Shown in pieces: positions 19,256 to 26,228 of a stretch of 43,611 bases of DNA (positions are counted from its first letter, which is position 1; each line of letters starts with the position of its first letter). Origin of the DNA: Pseudolabrys sp. (GTDB taxonomy: Bacteria > Pseudomonadota > Alphaproteobacteria > Rhizobiales > Xanthobacteraceae); assembly GCA_022843325.1 (NCBI GenBank), contig JALHNV010000023.1, positions 1 through 43,611 of the forward strand. The letters are read 5' to 3'. A program made the translations under genes and the position numbers. Under the pieces are notes generated by a model. The model saw only the letters and a program-made list of their open reading frames with translations, was not told the DNA's origin and did no database searches.

Positions 19256-19765
19256 TCAGATTTTGCGGCTGTCATAGGCCCAATGCAGGAGCGCCTGCCG
19301 CTGCCGCGGGCGGCAGAACGGATCGCCCCGTTCGCAATTCATCTGCACCTGACGGATATGCCGGCGCATCGCTTTCCAGCGGCCGATCTGGCGCTTGTCC
19401 TCGTCTGGTATGCGGCGGCCCATGTAATAGCGGCAGTACCACTGAAACCAGCCGCGCGGGTCGTCCTCGAAGATCCAGCCCTTGCGACGCCATTCCGACA
19501 ACGGCTGACTGGCATCGATTCCGAAGCAATTGAGCGCCGGGTCGCGCCGCGCCGGGGACAATTTGGCCTTTGCAAACCAGGACTTGGGAAATTCTTTGCG
19601 GCAATCCGTCATGTATTTGCCGCCGAACACGCCAAGCGCCAGCATCTCGGCCGGCGTCAGCTCCGGCTTGAATTCGGGGTCGAAACCGCGCCCCGTCGGG
19701 GCGGTGAGGGTATAGTGGTAGCCTGACTGCATCTTGTCGCGGACGATGACGGTGCGTGGCTTCAT
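19256..19765 (-). CDS. Conserved hypothetical protein, Trp/Tyr-rich
   Basis: A 169-aa soluble protein that I cannot assign to a named family, although it has the look of a conserved one. It is rich in aromatic and basic residues, with motifs such as FDPEFKPELTPAEMLALGVFGG, KEFPKSWF, GWFQWYCRYYMGRR and a C-terminal RQRQALLHWAYDSRKI. No membrane segment or signal peptide is visible. It has its own transcription unit on the minus strand; about 200 bases without a gene lie on each side. Confidence 0.65.
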   Translation of the reverse strand: MKPRTVIVRDKMQSGYHYTLTAPTGRGFDPEFKPELTPAEMLALGVFGGKYMTDCRKEFPKSWFAKAKLSPARRDPALNCFGIDASQPLSEWRRKGWIFEDDPRGWFQWYCRYYMGRRIPDEDKRQIGRWKAMRRHIRQVQMNCERGDPFCRPRQRQALLHWAYDSRKI

Positions 19766-19963
19766 GGCGGATCATTCCGGCGGAGGACATTGCGGCAGGG
19801 AGATACCGCTTGAGGTGGCGCGTTGAGAATTACCACGCAGCGGGGAGCCGCATGAGCAAAATTGCCATTGGGGGAGGCTCTTCGCTGAGCGGACGTTACA
19901 GCGCGGCGAAAAGCGTCAGCAATGCTGCGCGAGGTCGAGGCTTGGGGCACGAGGCCGGCTCGT

Positions 19964-20236
19964 CTACTGCCGCAAATCTCCGTATTCCGGATGCGTCGTC
20001 ATATAGCGGGCGACGAAGCCGCACAGCGGGCGCACCTTGAGGCGCTCGGCGCGGGCGAGGTCGAGCATGCCGCGCACCAGCGCCGAGCCGAGGCCGCGGC
20101 CCTTCAGCGCCGCGGGCACTTCGGAATGCAGCACCGTCAGTACGCCGTCCGCGCGCCGGTAGGTGGCGAAGGCCACGCCGGCGCCGGTGTCCATCTCGAA
20201 ACGGTTCAGGGCGGGATTGTCGCGAACCTCGGCCAT
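19964..20236 (-). CDS. Small GNAT-like N-acetyltransferase (NATD1/YidJ type)
   Basis: A 90-aa protein of the short Gcn5-related acetyltransferase family. It has the pattern RDNPALNRFEM, VAFATYRR, LHSEVPAALKGRGLGSALVRG (acetyl-CoA binding Q/RxxGxG/A type loop RGLGSA) and the C-terminal LCGFVARYMTTHPEY, all hallmarks of this mini-family. The substrate is unknown. I chose the ATG at 20236, seven bases after the stop of the channel gene upstream; an ATG at 20257 would overlap that gene by 17 bases. The two genes are probably co-transcribed. Confidence 0.85.
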   Translation of the reverse strand: MAEVRDNPALNRFEMDTGAGVAFATYRRADGVLTVLHSEVPAALKGRGLGSALVRGMLDLARAERLKVRPLCGFVARYMTTHPEYGDLRQ

Positions 20237-20240
20237 GGCG

Positions 20241-21104
20241 TTACACGCGTCCTTCATCAGGGATGTTCAAGACGATGCCGCAGGCCTTGCAGTGCACCGC
20301 GTCGGCGTCGTGACGCTGCAGGCCGCAATCGGGGCAGGGGAAGCGGACCTTCGACGGGTGAAGCAGCGCGCGTGCCAGATTGAAGAACAGCGTTACGCCG
20401 GCCAGCATGATGGCCACCGAGATCAGCCGGCCCGCCGTGCCGGTGAGCACGATGTCGCCGAAGCCGGTGGTGGTCAGCGCGGTGACGGTGAAATACAGCG
20501 CGTCGGCGTAATGGTTCACCTGCGGGTTGGTGAAGTGCTGGGTCTCGTAGACGAGCCCTGTCATCACGAAAATGAACACCAGCAGATTGAACACCGCGAT
20601 GACGACTTCCTCGTGGTGACGGAAGAAGCGGCTGTCGGCACGCATCCGCACCAGCAGCGCATAGGTGCGCAGCAGCCGCAGCGTGCGTAAAATGCGCAAG
20701 AAGCCTGCGCCCTCGCCGACGATCGGCGCCAGGAAGGATATGATGGCGGCGATGTCCGCCCAGGTGACCGGATGCATCAGGTCGCGCCACGGCGCCCGGC
20801 TGATGAACAGGCGGGCACTGAAGTCGGCCAGGATCAGCAGCCCGAGGATGACGTCGATGACGCCGATGACAGGCCAGCGCGGCATGAACGAGGTGGCGAC
20901 GATGAACACCACGGTGAAGACATCGAAGGCCAGCAGCGCGTAGCGGAAGCGGGTGCCGGCCGGTGTCGCGGCCTCGTAGAGTCGCCGCAGTTCCAGCTTC
21001 CATAGCTCGACGCGGGTCAGCGGATGATCGGGCTGGCCCAACTCCGGCGTCGGGACCGGCTCTGCCTTCGGCTTGGTCTTGGGCGCTGATTTGGCTCTGG
21101 CCAC
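20241..21104 (-). CDS. Voltage-gated-type ion channel with C-terminal zinc ribbon
   Basis: A 287-aa six-transmembrane channel. The S4-like helix carries regularly spaced arginines (LRILRTLRLLRTYALLVRMR, about 137-155). The pore helix is followed by the selectivity filter TTTGFGD (211-217), a variant of the potassium filter T-V-G-Y-G-D. The tail has two CxxC pairs (Cys257/260 and 272/275) forming a probable zinc ribbon, an unusual ending for a small channel. The start is uncertain: a GTG at 21104 has AAGGAAG upstream, while the frame stays open to a GTG at 21260, whose extra 52 residues are Arg-rich and look non-coding. Confidence 0.8.
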   Translation of the reverse strand: MARAKSAPKTKPKAEPVPTPELGQPDHPLTRVELWKLELRRLYEAATPAGTRFRYALLAFDVFTVVFIVATSFMPRWPVIGVIDVILGLLILADFSARLFISRAPWRDLMHPVTWADIAAIISFLAPIVGEGAGFLRILRTLRLLRTYALLVRMRADSRFFRHHEEVVIAVFNLLVFIFVMTGLVYETQHFTNPQVNHYADALYFTVTALTTTGFGDIVLTGTAGRLISVAIMLAGVTLFFNLARALLHPSKVRFPCPDCGLQRHDADAVHCKACGIVLNIPDEGRV

Positions 21105-21355
21105 GCGAACCGGCTTCCTTGATCCCGGCGTCCCGCGCCGCAGCCTGAATATGAGGTCCGGGCGCTGCCTTGTCACCTCGCGCGGCACCGCGACCCGAAC
21201 GCGGAACCGTTGCTTCCGCAATGCCTTCGCGCGCTCATCGCCACCATAGTGCTCGCACACCCAAGGGCCATCCCGCAGTGCGGGACAAGTTAAGGTTGCA
21301 TGAATTTAGAGAGGGTATTATTGATATATGCACGTAAAAAGGGAGGAGGGGTTCT

Positions 21356-21721
21356 ATGCCACAGGCGAATTATCCGAGCTTCAGCGCCGACGCGATCAAT
21401 CAGGCCCTGGAGGCGGCGCAACGGCACAGCCAGGCGCGCATGCTCACGGCCGTCAATCACGAGACGCCTCTCGACGACGGCGCACTGAAGGTTTCGGCAA
21501 GCTGCATCAGCGTGACGGTCCAGAACGGCCAGGTGTGCCTCAATCTCCCGCTGGGGATTGGCAGCGTTTGTCTGCCTATTCCTTCGGGCATACCCAATGG
21601 GACGGCGTGCCAGGCCTGTATCGACATCTGTACGAAATGGGGCATCCCATGCGGTGTCGAAGCCAGTGTCTCGGTCGCCGGCCATGTCGTTGTCAGCAAG
21701 GGCTTCGGTTGCAGCTGCTAG
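21356..21721 (+). CDS. Cysteine-rich small protein, unknown function
   Basis: A 121-aa protein preceded by an excellent ribosome-binding site (AAAAAGGGAGGAGGGG) and AT-rich upstream DNA. Residues 1-49 form a Cys-free, probably helical N terminus (YPSFSADAINQALEAAQ). Residues 50-121 hold nine cysteines (50, 61, 72, 85, 88, 92, 99, 119, 121) in a Gly/Val/Ile-rich setting, ending in GFGCSC. There is no classical signal peptide. I do not recognise a named family. The split into a leader-like half and a cysteine-rich half could mean disulphide-bonded, metal-binding or modified-peptide character; all are inference. Confidence 0.75.
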   Translation: MPQANYPSFSADAINQALEAAQRHSQARMLTAVNHETPLDDGALKVSASCISVTVQNGQVCLNLPLGIGSVCLPIPSGIPNGTACQACIDICTKWGIPCGVEASVSVAGHVVVSKGFGCSC

Positions 21722-21776
21722 GCCGAAGGGCGCGTGGGGGAGATGCTGGAAGCGGCGGCCGGCCGCGGCGCGTGCC

Positions 21777-21845
21777 GTAACCCACCATACGATGCTGCGA
21801 TCTGTTCGGTGGGTTACGCGCCTGCGGCGCTAACCCAACCCACCG
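21777..21845. repeat. Inverted repeat GTAACCCACC / GGTGGGTTAC
   Basis: GTAACCCACC (21777-21786) pairs with GGTGGGTTAC (21808-21817), and a further TAACCCAACCCACC copy ends near 21844. It lies between two convergent genes and may act as a weak bidirectional terminator. Such TAACCCACC palindromes are frequent scattered repeats in Proteobacteria. Confidence 0.6.
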
Positions 21846-21853
21846 GCTGCGCG

Positions 21854-22231
21854 CTACTTCTCGACCTTGCCGCCGGCCTCGACCCAGTCCTTGAAGCCGC
21901 CGAGATTGTAGACCGTTGAGTAGCCCATATCCTTGAGCAGCTTGCCAGCGAGTGCGGCGCGGCCGCCCGAGGCGCAATGCAGGATGACGGGCTTGTCGAG
22001 GCTGAGCGACTTTTCCGCCGTCGGCGCCGAGAGGTCGGCCTTGAACTCGAGCGAGCCGCGCGGGATGTGCACGGAGCCCGCGGCCTTGCCGGTCTGCGCC
22101 AGCTCGGCCGAGTCACGAATGTCGATCAGCACGGCGTCACCTTTGCCGACCATCTCGATCGCATCCTTGCCGGAGATCTTCGGCACGACGGCGTTGGCGG
22201 CATCGACGAGGGACTTGGCGGTGACGGGCAT
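21854..22231 (-). CDS. Rhodanese-like domain protein
   Basis: A 125-aa single-domain rhodanese (sulfurtransferase). The active-site loop is HCASGGRAA with the catalytic Cys, preceded by the AVLIDIRDSAELAQTGKAAGSVHIPRGSLEF pattern in which IDIRD and HIPRG are typical. The ATG at 22231 is used because AGGAG lies directly upstream and it gives the usual N terminus; the frame is open another 38 codons upstream without similarity. It follows the methyltransferase gene by 56 bases on the same strand. Confidence 0.92.
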   Translation of the reverse strand: MPVTAKSLVDAANAVVPKISGKDAIEMVGKGDAVLIDIRDSAELAQTGKAAGSVHIPRGSLEFKADLSAPTAEKSLSLDKPVILHCASGGRAALAGKLLKDMGYSTVYNLGGFKDWVEAGGKVEK

Positions 22232-22286
22232 AGGGGGCTCCTGGGCATGAAGGACGATGGGCAGTGCGGGGCAGGCGGCAGGACCA

Positions 22287-23210
22287 TCAGTCGCGATTGA
22301 AATCGTACCAATGGGACAACGGGCGCTTGATGATAAACCATACATCCTGCGCGCCGTGCCATCCCTTTTCCGAGAACGACAGCACGGTCAGATCGTCGCG
22401 GCCGGCGATATAGTTGACCATCCAGTGGGGATGGATCCAGGTCATGCCATAGGCCTGCGTCCAGGAATAGTCGACATATCCCAGTCCGGAAATGGCGTAT
22501 TGCTTCATGGCCCGATCAAAACGGTCGCCTTCAATGAAGGAGAACATATTGTTCTGAGTCCATATGGCGCCTCTGCCGCAGGTGGTAATGCCGAGGATGC
22601 CGTCAGCACTCAAGGCGTTCGTCAGGAGATCCAGAAGGTCGATAACCTTCGCGCTGTCCAGGTGCGTTGCGAGCGACCCGCACCAGATGAGATCGAATTT
22701 TCGATCGAATTGTACTTCGCGCAAATCCGGCTTGGACAGGATGGGCTTTGCTCCCCACTGCTGTTGGCAGAATGCGATTCCCGATTCATTGGTGTCTCCC
22801 GCGAACAGTTCTGCATTCGGAAATGCTGTGTGAAGAAACCGCATGACGCGGCCGTGCCCGCTGGGGAAGTCCAGGATGGCATTCGGTGCAGGGACATCCG
22901 CGGCCACCAGCGCGTTGATCATCAGTTTCAGCGCGCAGCGGCCGCCATACATGTAATGCTGTCGATGGTAGGAATTGTCGATCTTGTCGTTGGTCCGCAA
23001 GCCGTTCCACATTTCGTCATCGATAGCGATCGCGAGACTCGAGTCGACATAGGCCTTCTGCAAGCGCTGCATATGCTCGATGCGCCGGTCCGTCATTGTG
23101 TTGAGCAAATTCACGTCGGGGCGATACGGATATTCCTGTTCGCTCACCAGCCTGGGTATTTCCGGTTTGGTTGACGTCGTGTTGAACAGAGCCAAGTCCG
23201 CCCCCCTCAT
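22287..23210 (-). CDS. Class I SAM-dependent methyltransferase
   Basis: A 307-aa protein with a Rossmann methyltransferase core from about residue 110. Motif I-like ILDFPSGHGRVMRFL, the acidic strand end AELFAGDTNE and the motif IV-like FDLIWCGSLATHL are visible. About 100 N-terminal residues precede the core and a Trp-rich C terminus (YSWTQAYGMTWIHPHWM) follows. The substrate is unknown; proteins of this look occur in glycan or secondary-metabolite loci. GC content is visibly lower than that of the housekeeping genes, suggesting acquisition. The start is not backed by a strong ribosome-binding site. Confidence 0.8.
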   Translation of the reverse strand: MRGADLALFNTTSTKPEIPRLVSEQEYPYRPDVNLLNTMTDRRIEHMQRLQKAYVDSSLAIAIDDEMWNGLRTNDKIDNSYHRQHYMYGGRCALKLMINALVAADVPAPNAILDFPSGHGRVMRFLHTAFPNAELFAGDTNESGIAFCQQQWGAKPILSKPDLREVQFDRKFDLIWCGSLATHLDSAKVIDLLDLLTNALSADGILGITTCGRGAIWTQNNMFSFIEGDRFDRAMKQYAISGLGYVDYSWTQAYGMTWIHPHWMVNYIAGRDDLTVLSFSEKGWHGAQDVWFIIKRPLSHWYDFNRD

Positions 23211-23397
23211 GGCACGCTGCCTGAGATTATGGCCGCCGCCGCAATAAAGGTATGCCGGTGCACTTTGGTGCGCAATGGCATGGCCAGCGGCCAGCGGCCA
23301 GCCCGCGCGCCATCCGCCTTTGCCTGACGGGCTCCGGCGGGGTGTGTGGAGGGTGTTGGGAGAGGAGGAGAGGGAGAGGGAGCAGTACGGAGAGCCG

Positions 23398-23602
23398 CTA
23401 TTTTATGAGGGAGTCGTAATCGGCGTGGGAGCCGATTCAGAACCAGACCAGATCGCCATCTTTTCCACAGCGAGAGCGCGGGGCGAAGGCCGACGCACGC
23501 CGACCAGAAGCGCCCGGCTTTCTTCTTGTCAGCCAGCGCGCGAATGGCGTCGGGTAGCTTCGCGTAAGCCTGCCAAAAGGCGGGGCTGGCGACATGCCTC
23601 AT
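23398..23602 (-). pseudogene. Decayed RelE/HigB-like toxin, copy 1
   Basis: The N terminus MRHVASPAFWQAYAKLPDAIRALADK matches copy 2 at 25304-25555. After ADK the block corresponding to NYALLKENPQHPSL is missing, then GRFWSACVGLRP follows. The frame then departs from the expected VEKDGDLVWFWIGSHADYDSL, which is still present in another frame and ends at a stop at 23398. In the shifted frame translation runs on to 23207 as unrelated sequence. It overlaps the antitoxin stop by ATGA, as in working modules. I judge the toxin inactive. Confidence 0.75.
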
Positions 23603-23775
23603 AGCTTGCGGGTACGGCCCTGGGCGTGATCGGCGAGGGCCTGTTGGGCGAGGCGCTCGAGCGCGCCAGCTTTGGCGTCGCGCTCGATCTTCTCATCGAA
23701 GCGCGCAGCATCGAACGCCTCGGACCAGTCGCTGAATTTCGCGAGTAATTCAGCTTTGAAGCCGCGATTTTTCAT
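23599..23775 (-). CDS. Antitoxin-like protein, copy 1, altered N terminus
   Basis: A 58-aa frame whose C-terminal part (AKFSDWSEAFDAARFDEK and ERLAQQALADHAQGRTRKL) matches the antitoxin at 25552-25749. The N terminus differs: the family start MTLSDLEKAVSKLPPEQ is replaced by MKNRGFKAELL, and the corresponding DNA shows indels and an in-frame stop. It overlaps the toxin frame by four bases (ATGA). Probably a remnant of the same addiction-module gene; whether it is still made is unknown. Confidence 0.6.
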   Translation of the reverse strand: MKNRGFKAELLAKFSDWSEAFDAARFDEKIERDAKAGALERLAQQALADHAQGRTRKL

Positions 23776-23872
23776 GGTCGCGCCTGGCCCGTCGAAGACG
23801 GCATTACGCCCGGGCGTTCCACCCCGTACAACCTGTGGTAACGTAACGCTCGGACATGGCGGGGAGGGGCGC

Positions 23873-24415
23873 ATGCCGGAACAACGACACGACACCTGGC
23901 GCGTGTGGATCGCGCCGAAAGTGCAACCGCGCGGCTTCGGCCTGGTTCTGATGCCGAGCCGCGGCGGCGTCGAGCCGGCGCCGGGCTGCCTCGCGGCCGT
24001 GGTGATCGACGAAATGGAAAACGACCCGGCCGGGGCCTACTGGAAATTATATCTGCGCAACGGCGACACCTTCACGCCGCCGGCGCCGCCGCCGCCGGAC
24101 AGCGAGTTCTGTCTGATCCACGAGCGCAGCGGGGCCTATCTGATGTTTCCCTACGATGACGGCGGCCCGGGCGGCCGCATGATGATCAAGGAACGCAACT
24201 CGGTCCAAAGCATGATGGATTCCCAGTTCGCGCTCAACCGCGGGCTCTGGTTCGACTCGCTCGGCGGGCCGCTGCTGTGTCTCAAGAATTATCGGGGCGA
24301 ATATGTGCTGGATGTCGCCGGCGCGCGCATGGAGCCGAACGCGCCGGTGGTCGGCTGGCGCTGGAATGGCGACGACAACCAGCAATGGGTGATGTCCTAT
24401 TCCGGCCTGACCTAG
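23873..24415 (+). CDS. Ricin-B-lectin-like (beta-trefoil) protein
   Basis: A 180-aa protein without signal peptide. The C-terminal half, from about residue 78 (FCLIHERSGAYLMFP) to the end, has features of a ricin-type beta-trefoil: LCLKNYRGEYVLDVAGA and a closing NQQWVM, which is the Q-x-W motif. The N-terminal half (MPEQRHDTWRVWIAPKVQ) is not recognised. A Pro-rich linker PPAPPPPD joins them. The start has GGGAGGGG upstream. It lies between the two direct repeat copies, 100 bases before the AAA ATPase gene on the same strand, so the two may form one unit. The ligand is unknown. Confidence 0.65.
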   Translation: MPEQRHDTWRVWIAPKVQPRGFGLVLMPSRGGVEPAPGCLAAVVIDEMENDPAGAYWKLYLRNGDTFTPPAPPPPDSEFCLIHERSGAYLMFPYDDGGPGGRMMIKERNSVQSMMDSQFALNRGLWFDSLGGPLLCLKNYRGEYVLDVAGARMEPNAPVVGWRWNGDDNQQWVMSYSGLT

Positions 24416-24515
24416 ACGCTTCGGGACAGGGTCGGAAAGGTCGGCCGCAGGGGTCAGTCAAGTCGACCGCGGCAGAACCCCGCGTTGGAAATCGCCGTTT
24501 CGGAGCTCGTGTGTC

Positions 24516-25307
24516 ATGGCGAGAAAATCCCGTCCGATCAATTTGCCGGCGCCATATCTGAAGCGGCTGTGGCTGGAACCCGAACGGATCGCCGATCCCG
24601 AGGTGTACCCGTTCTGCCTGCCGTTCCTGCGCGACGGCTTCGAACTGGCGTGCGACAACGCGATCACCATCATCGTCGGCGAGAACGGCACCGGCAAATC
24701 GACGCTCCTCGAAAGCATCGCCGCGCTCGCCGGTTACGACGAGGCGGGCGGCGGCAAAGGCTATCGGCCGGTTGATCATTCGCGCGCGCTCGAGAAGACC
24801 GGCGGCCAACTGTCGAAGGCGCTGCGCGCGAGCTGGCTGCCGAAGATCACCAATGGCTGGTTCTTCCGCGCCGAGAGTTTTTTCACCGTGGCGCGCTATC
24901 TCGACGAGGCTGCGCTTGAGCCTCTGAGCGGGCCGGCGCCCGATTTCCTGTCGCATTCGCACGGCGAAGGCTTCCTGCGGTTCTTTCAGGAGCGCTGCCA
25001 GCGCCAGGGCATCTTCATTTTCGACGAGCCGGAGTCGGCGCTGTCGCCGTCGCGGCAGATCGAGTTTCTGAAATTGATGCAGGCGATGGAGCGCTCCGGC
25101 ATCTGTCAGGTGATCATGGCGACGCATTCGCCGCTGCTGATGGCCTATCCCGGCGCGCGGCTGCTGCTGCTGACCCGCGGCGGGCTCACCCCGGTGCGGG
25201 TGGAGGACACCGAGCACTTCCGCACCCTGCAGGAGTTCTGTGCCGCACCGGCGGGGTTTGTGGACGGGGTGTTGGGGGGTAGAGGTAGCAATACGAAGAG
25301 CCGCTAG
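24516..25307 (+). CDS. AAA/ABC-type ATPase (COG3910-like)
   Basis: A 263-aa single-domain ATPase of the ABC/SMC fold. Walker A is GENGTGKS (55-62), a degenerate signature SHSHGEG sits near 146-152, Walker B is GIFIFDEPESALSP (165-178) and the switch His is in MATHSPLLM (201-209). This matches the short predicted ATPases of COG3910, of unknown function; relatives occur in defence contexts. The last ~18 codons lie inside the direct repeat. Its stop and that of the convergent toxin share one CTAG palindrome (25304-25307), so the present C terminus may be a repeat-derived replacement. Confidence 0.85.
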   Translation: MARKSRPINLPAPYLKRLWLEPERIADPEVYPFCLPFLRDGFELACDNAITIIVGENGTGKSTLLESIAALAGYDEAGGGKGYRPVDHSRALEKTGGQLSKALRASWLPKITNGWFFRAESFFTVARYLDEAALEPLSGPAPDFLSHSHGEGFLRFFQERCQRQGIFIFDEPESALSPSRQIEFLKLMQAMERSGICQVIMATHSPLLMAYPGARLLLLTRGGLTPVRVEDTEHFRTLQEFCAAPAGFVDGVLGGRGSNTKSR

Positions 25308-25555
25308 TTTATGAGGGAGTCGTAATCGGCGTGGGAGCCGATCCAGAACCAGACCAGATCGCCATCTTTTCCACGGCGAGAGCGCGGGGCGAAGGCCGAC
25401 GCGCACCGACCAGAAGCGTCCGACTTTCTTGAGCTCAATGACGGATGCTGAGGATTTTCTTTCAGCAGCGCGTAATTCTTGTCGGCCAGCGCGCGAACGG
25501 GATCGGGAAGTTTCGCATAAGCCTGCCAGAAGGCGGGGCTGGCGAAGTGCCTCAT
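25304..25555 (-). CDS. RelE/HigB-like toxin, copy 2, internally frame-scrambled
   Basis: An 83-aa open frame of a RelE/ParE/HigB-like ribonuclease or gyrase-toxin family. The N terminus (MRHFASPAFWQAYAKL, ALLKENPQHPSL) and C terminus (KDGDLVWFWIGSHADYDSL) are as expected. Residues about 41-62 read SSRKSDASGRCASAFAPRSR. In another frame the same DNA reads LKKVGRFWSVRVGLR, the core strand conserved in the family. Two or more indels thus replaced the core but restored the frame. The start overlaps the antitoxin stop as ATGA. Probably inactive, but not formally broken. Confidence 0.7.
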   Translation of the reverse strand: MRHFASPAFWQAYAKLPDPVRALADKNYALLKENPQHPSLSSRKSDASGRCASAFAPRSRRGKDGDLVWFWIGSHADYDSLIN

Positions 25556-25749
25556 AGTTCGCGGCTGCGGCCCTGGGTGTGATCGGCGAGGGCCTGCTCG
25601 GCGAGGCGCTCGAGCCTGCCGGACTCGGCGTCTCGCTCGATTTTCTCATCGAAGCGCGCGGCATCGAACGTGTCGAACCAGTCGCGGAATTTCGCGAGCT
25701 GCTCCGGCGGGAGTTTCGAGACGGCTTTTTCGAGGTCTGAGAGGGTCAT
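25552..25749 (-). CDS. Antitoxin of RelE-like module, copy 2
   Basis: A 65-aa acidic protein, MTLSDLEKAVSKLPPEQ at the start, DAARFDEKIERDAESG in the middle and LADHTQGRSREL at the end. I recognise it as the small antitoxin usually encoded just before a RelE/HigB-like toxin in alphaproteobacteria. The stop TGA overlaps the toxin ATG by four bases. It appears intact, unlike copy 1, so it may still neutralise a related toxin elsewhere in the genome. Confidence 0.75.
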   Translation of the reverse strand: MTLSDLEKAVSKLPPEQLAKFRDWFDTFDAARFDEKIERDAESGRLERLAEQALADHTQGRSREL

Positions 25750-25817
25750 GGCGGGAATATAGCGTCGAGGGCAGGATTTGTCATGGCCGGGTCTTTCTCT
25801 GCCCCATGCACTGAATT

Positions 25818-25906
25818 CGTCATGGCCGGGCTTGTCCCGGCCATCCACGCCTAATTGCTTTGATTGGTCGAAGACGTGGATGCCCGGCACAGGGCCGGGC
25901 ATGACG
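25818..25906. repeat. REP-like palindromic pair
   Basis: CGTCATGGCCGGGCTTGTCC... (25818-25850) is inverted at 25873-25906 (GACGTGGATGCCCGGCACAG...), and a partial third copy TCATGGCCGG lies at 25781-25790. Each arm is itself palindromic (GGCCGGGCTTGTCCCGGCC). This repeat type is scattered in Bradyrhizobium-like genomes. It separates the antitoxin from the HigA gene. Confidence 0.75.
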
Positions 25907-25928
25907 GAGAACGTGCTCTATTTGCGCC

Positions 25929-26228
25929 ATGAAGCGAGCCATCCCCCAGCCGGGCCGTCTGCTCAAACGCGAGCTTGTTGCGCGCAAGCTGTCCGCCAAT
26001 CGGCTGTCGCTCGACATCGGCGTACCGTCCGGCCGTATCACCGACATTCTCAATGGACGGCGGACAATCGCCCCCGACACCCCGGTGCGGCTCGGCCGTT
26101 ACTTCGGCAACAGCCCGCAGTTCTGGCTCGACTTCAGAGCCAGAATGACATCGGATGAGCGGGAGAAGCGCGGCGAGATCGAGGAGCGGGTGAGTCCGGC
26201 GGACGAGCGCCAGTCTAGGGAACATTAA
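25929..26228 (+). CDS. higA: HigA-family antitoxin, unpaired
   Basis: A 99-aa helix-turn-helix protein of the HigA/VapI addiction-module antidote family. It has the typical N terminus PGRLLKRELVARKLSANRLSL, the recognition-helix segment VPSGRITDILNGRR and the hallmark RLGRYFGNSPQFWLDF. The expected HigB toxin, normally just upstream, is absent; upstream lie the palindromic repeats and the other, decayed module. The C-terminal 20 residues are charged and overlap by 14 bases with the end of the convergent OLD-type gene. It may be an orphan regulator or a leftover of a lost pair. Confidence 0.88.
   Translation: MKRAIPQPGRLLKRELVARKLSANRLSLDIGVPSGRITDILNGRRTIAPDTPVRLGRYFGNSPQFWLDFRARMTSDEREKRGEIEERVSPADERQSREH

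Larger units (their letters stand above)
23332..23775. repeat. Direct repeat copy 1 (decayed toxin-antitoxin segment)
   Basis: This segment matches 25248-25749 in the same orientation, with substitutions and several gaps. Shared blocks include GAGGGAGTCGTAATCGGCGT, AACCAGACCAGATCGCCATC and AGCCTGCCAAAAGGCGGGGC against AGCCTGCCAGAAGGCGGGGC. Copy 1 lacks about 45 bases in the middle of the toxin frame. Confidence 0.8.
25248..25749. repeat. Direct repeat copy 2 (toxin-antitoxin segment)
   Basis: Second, longer copy of the repeat at 23332-23775. Its left end lies within the 3' end of the AAA ATPase gene, and a diverged version of that edge (CCGGCGGGGT, TGTGGA, GGTGTTGG) is also present at the left of copy 1. 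The two copies bracket the lectin-like and ATPase genes. Confidence 0.75.

Noticed and set aside
21105-21260. N-terminal extension of the ion channel gene to a GTG at 21260
   Set aside because: The 52 extra residues are Arg-rich with no channel similarity, and a better ribosome-binding site precedes the GTG at 21104; kept only as an alternative.
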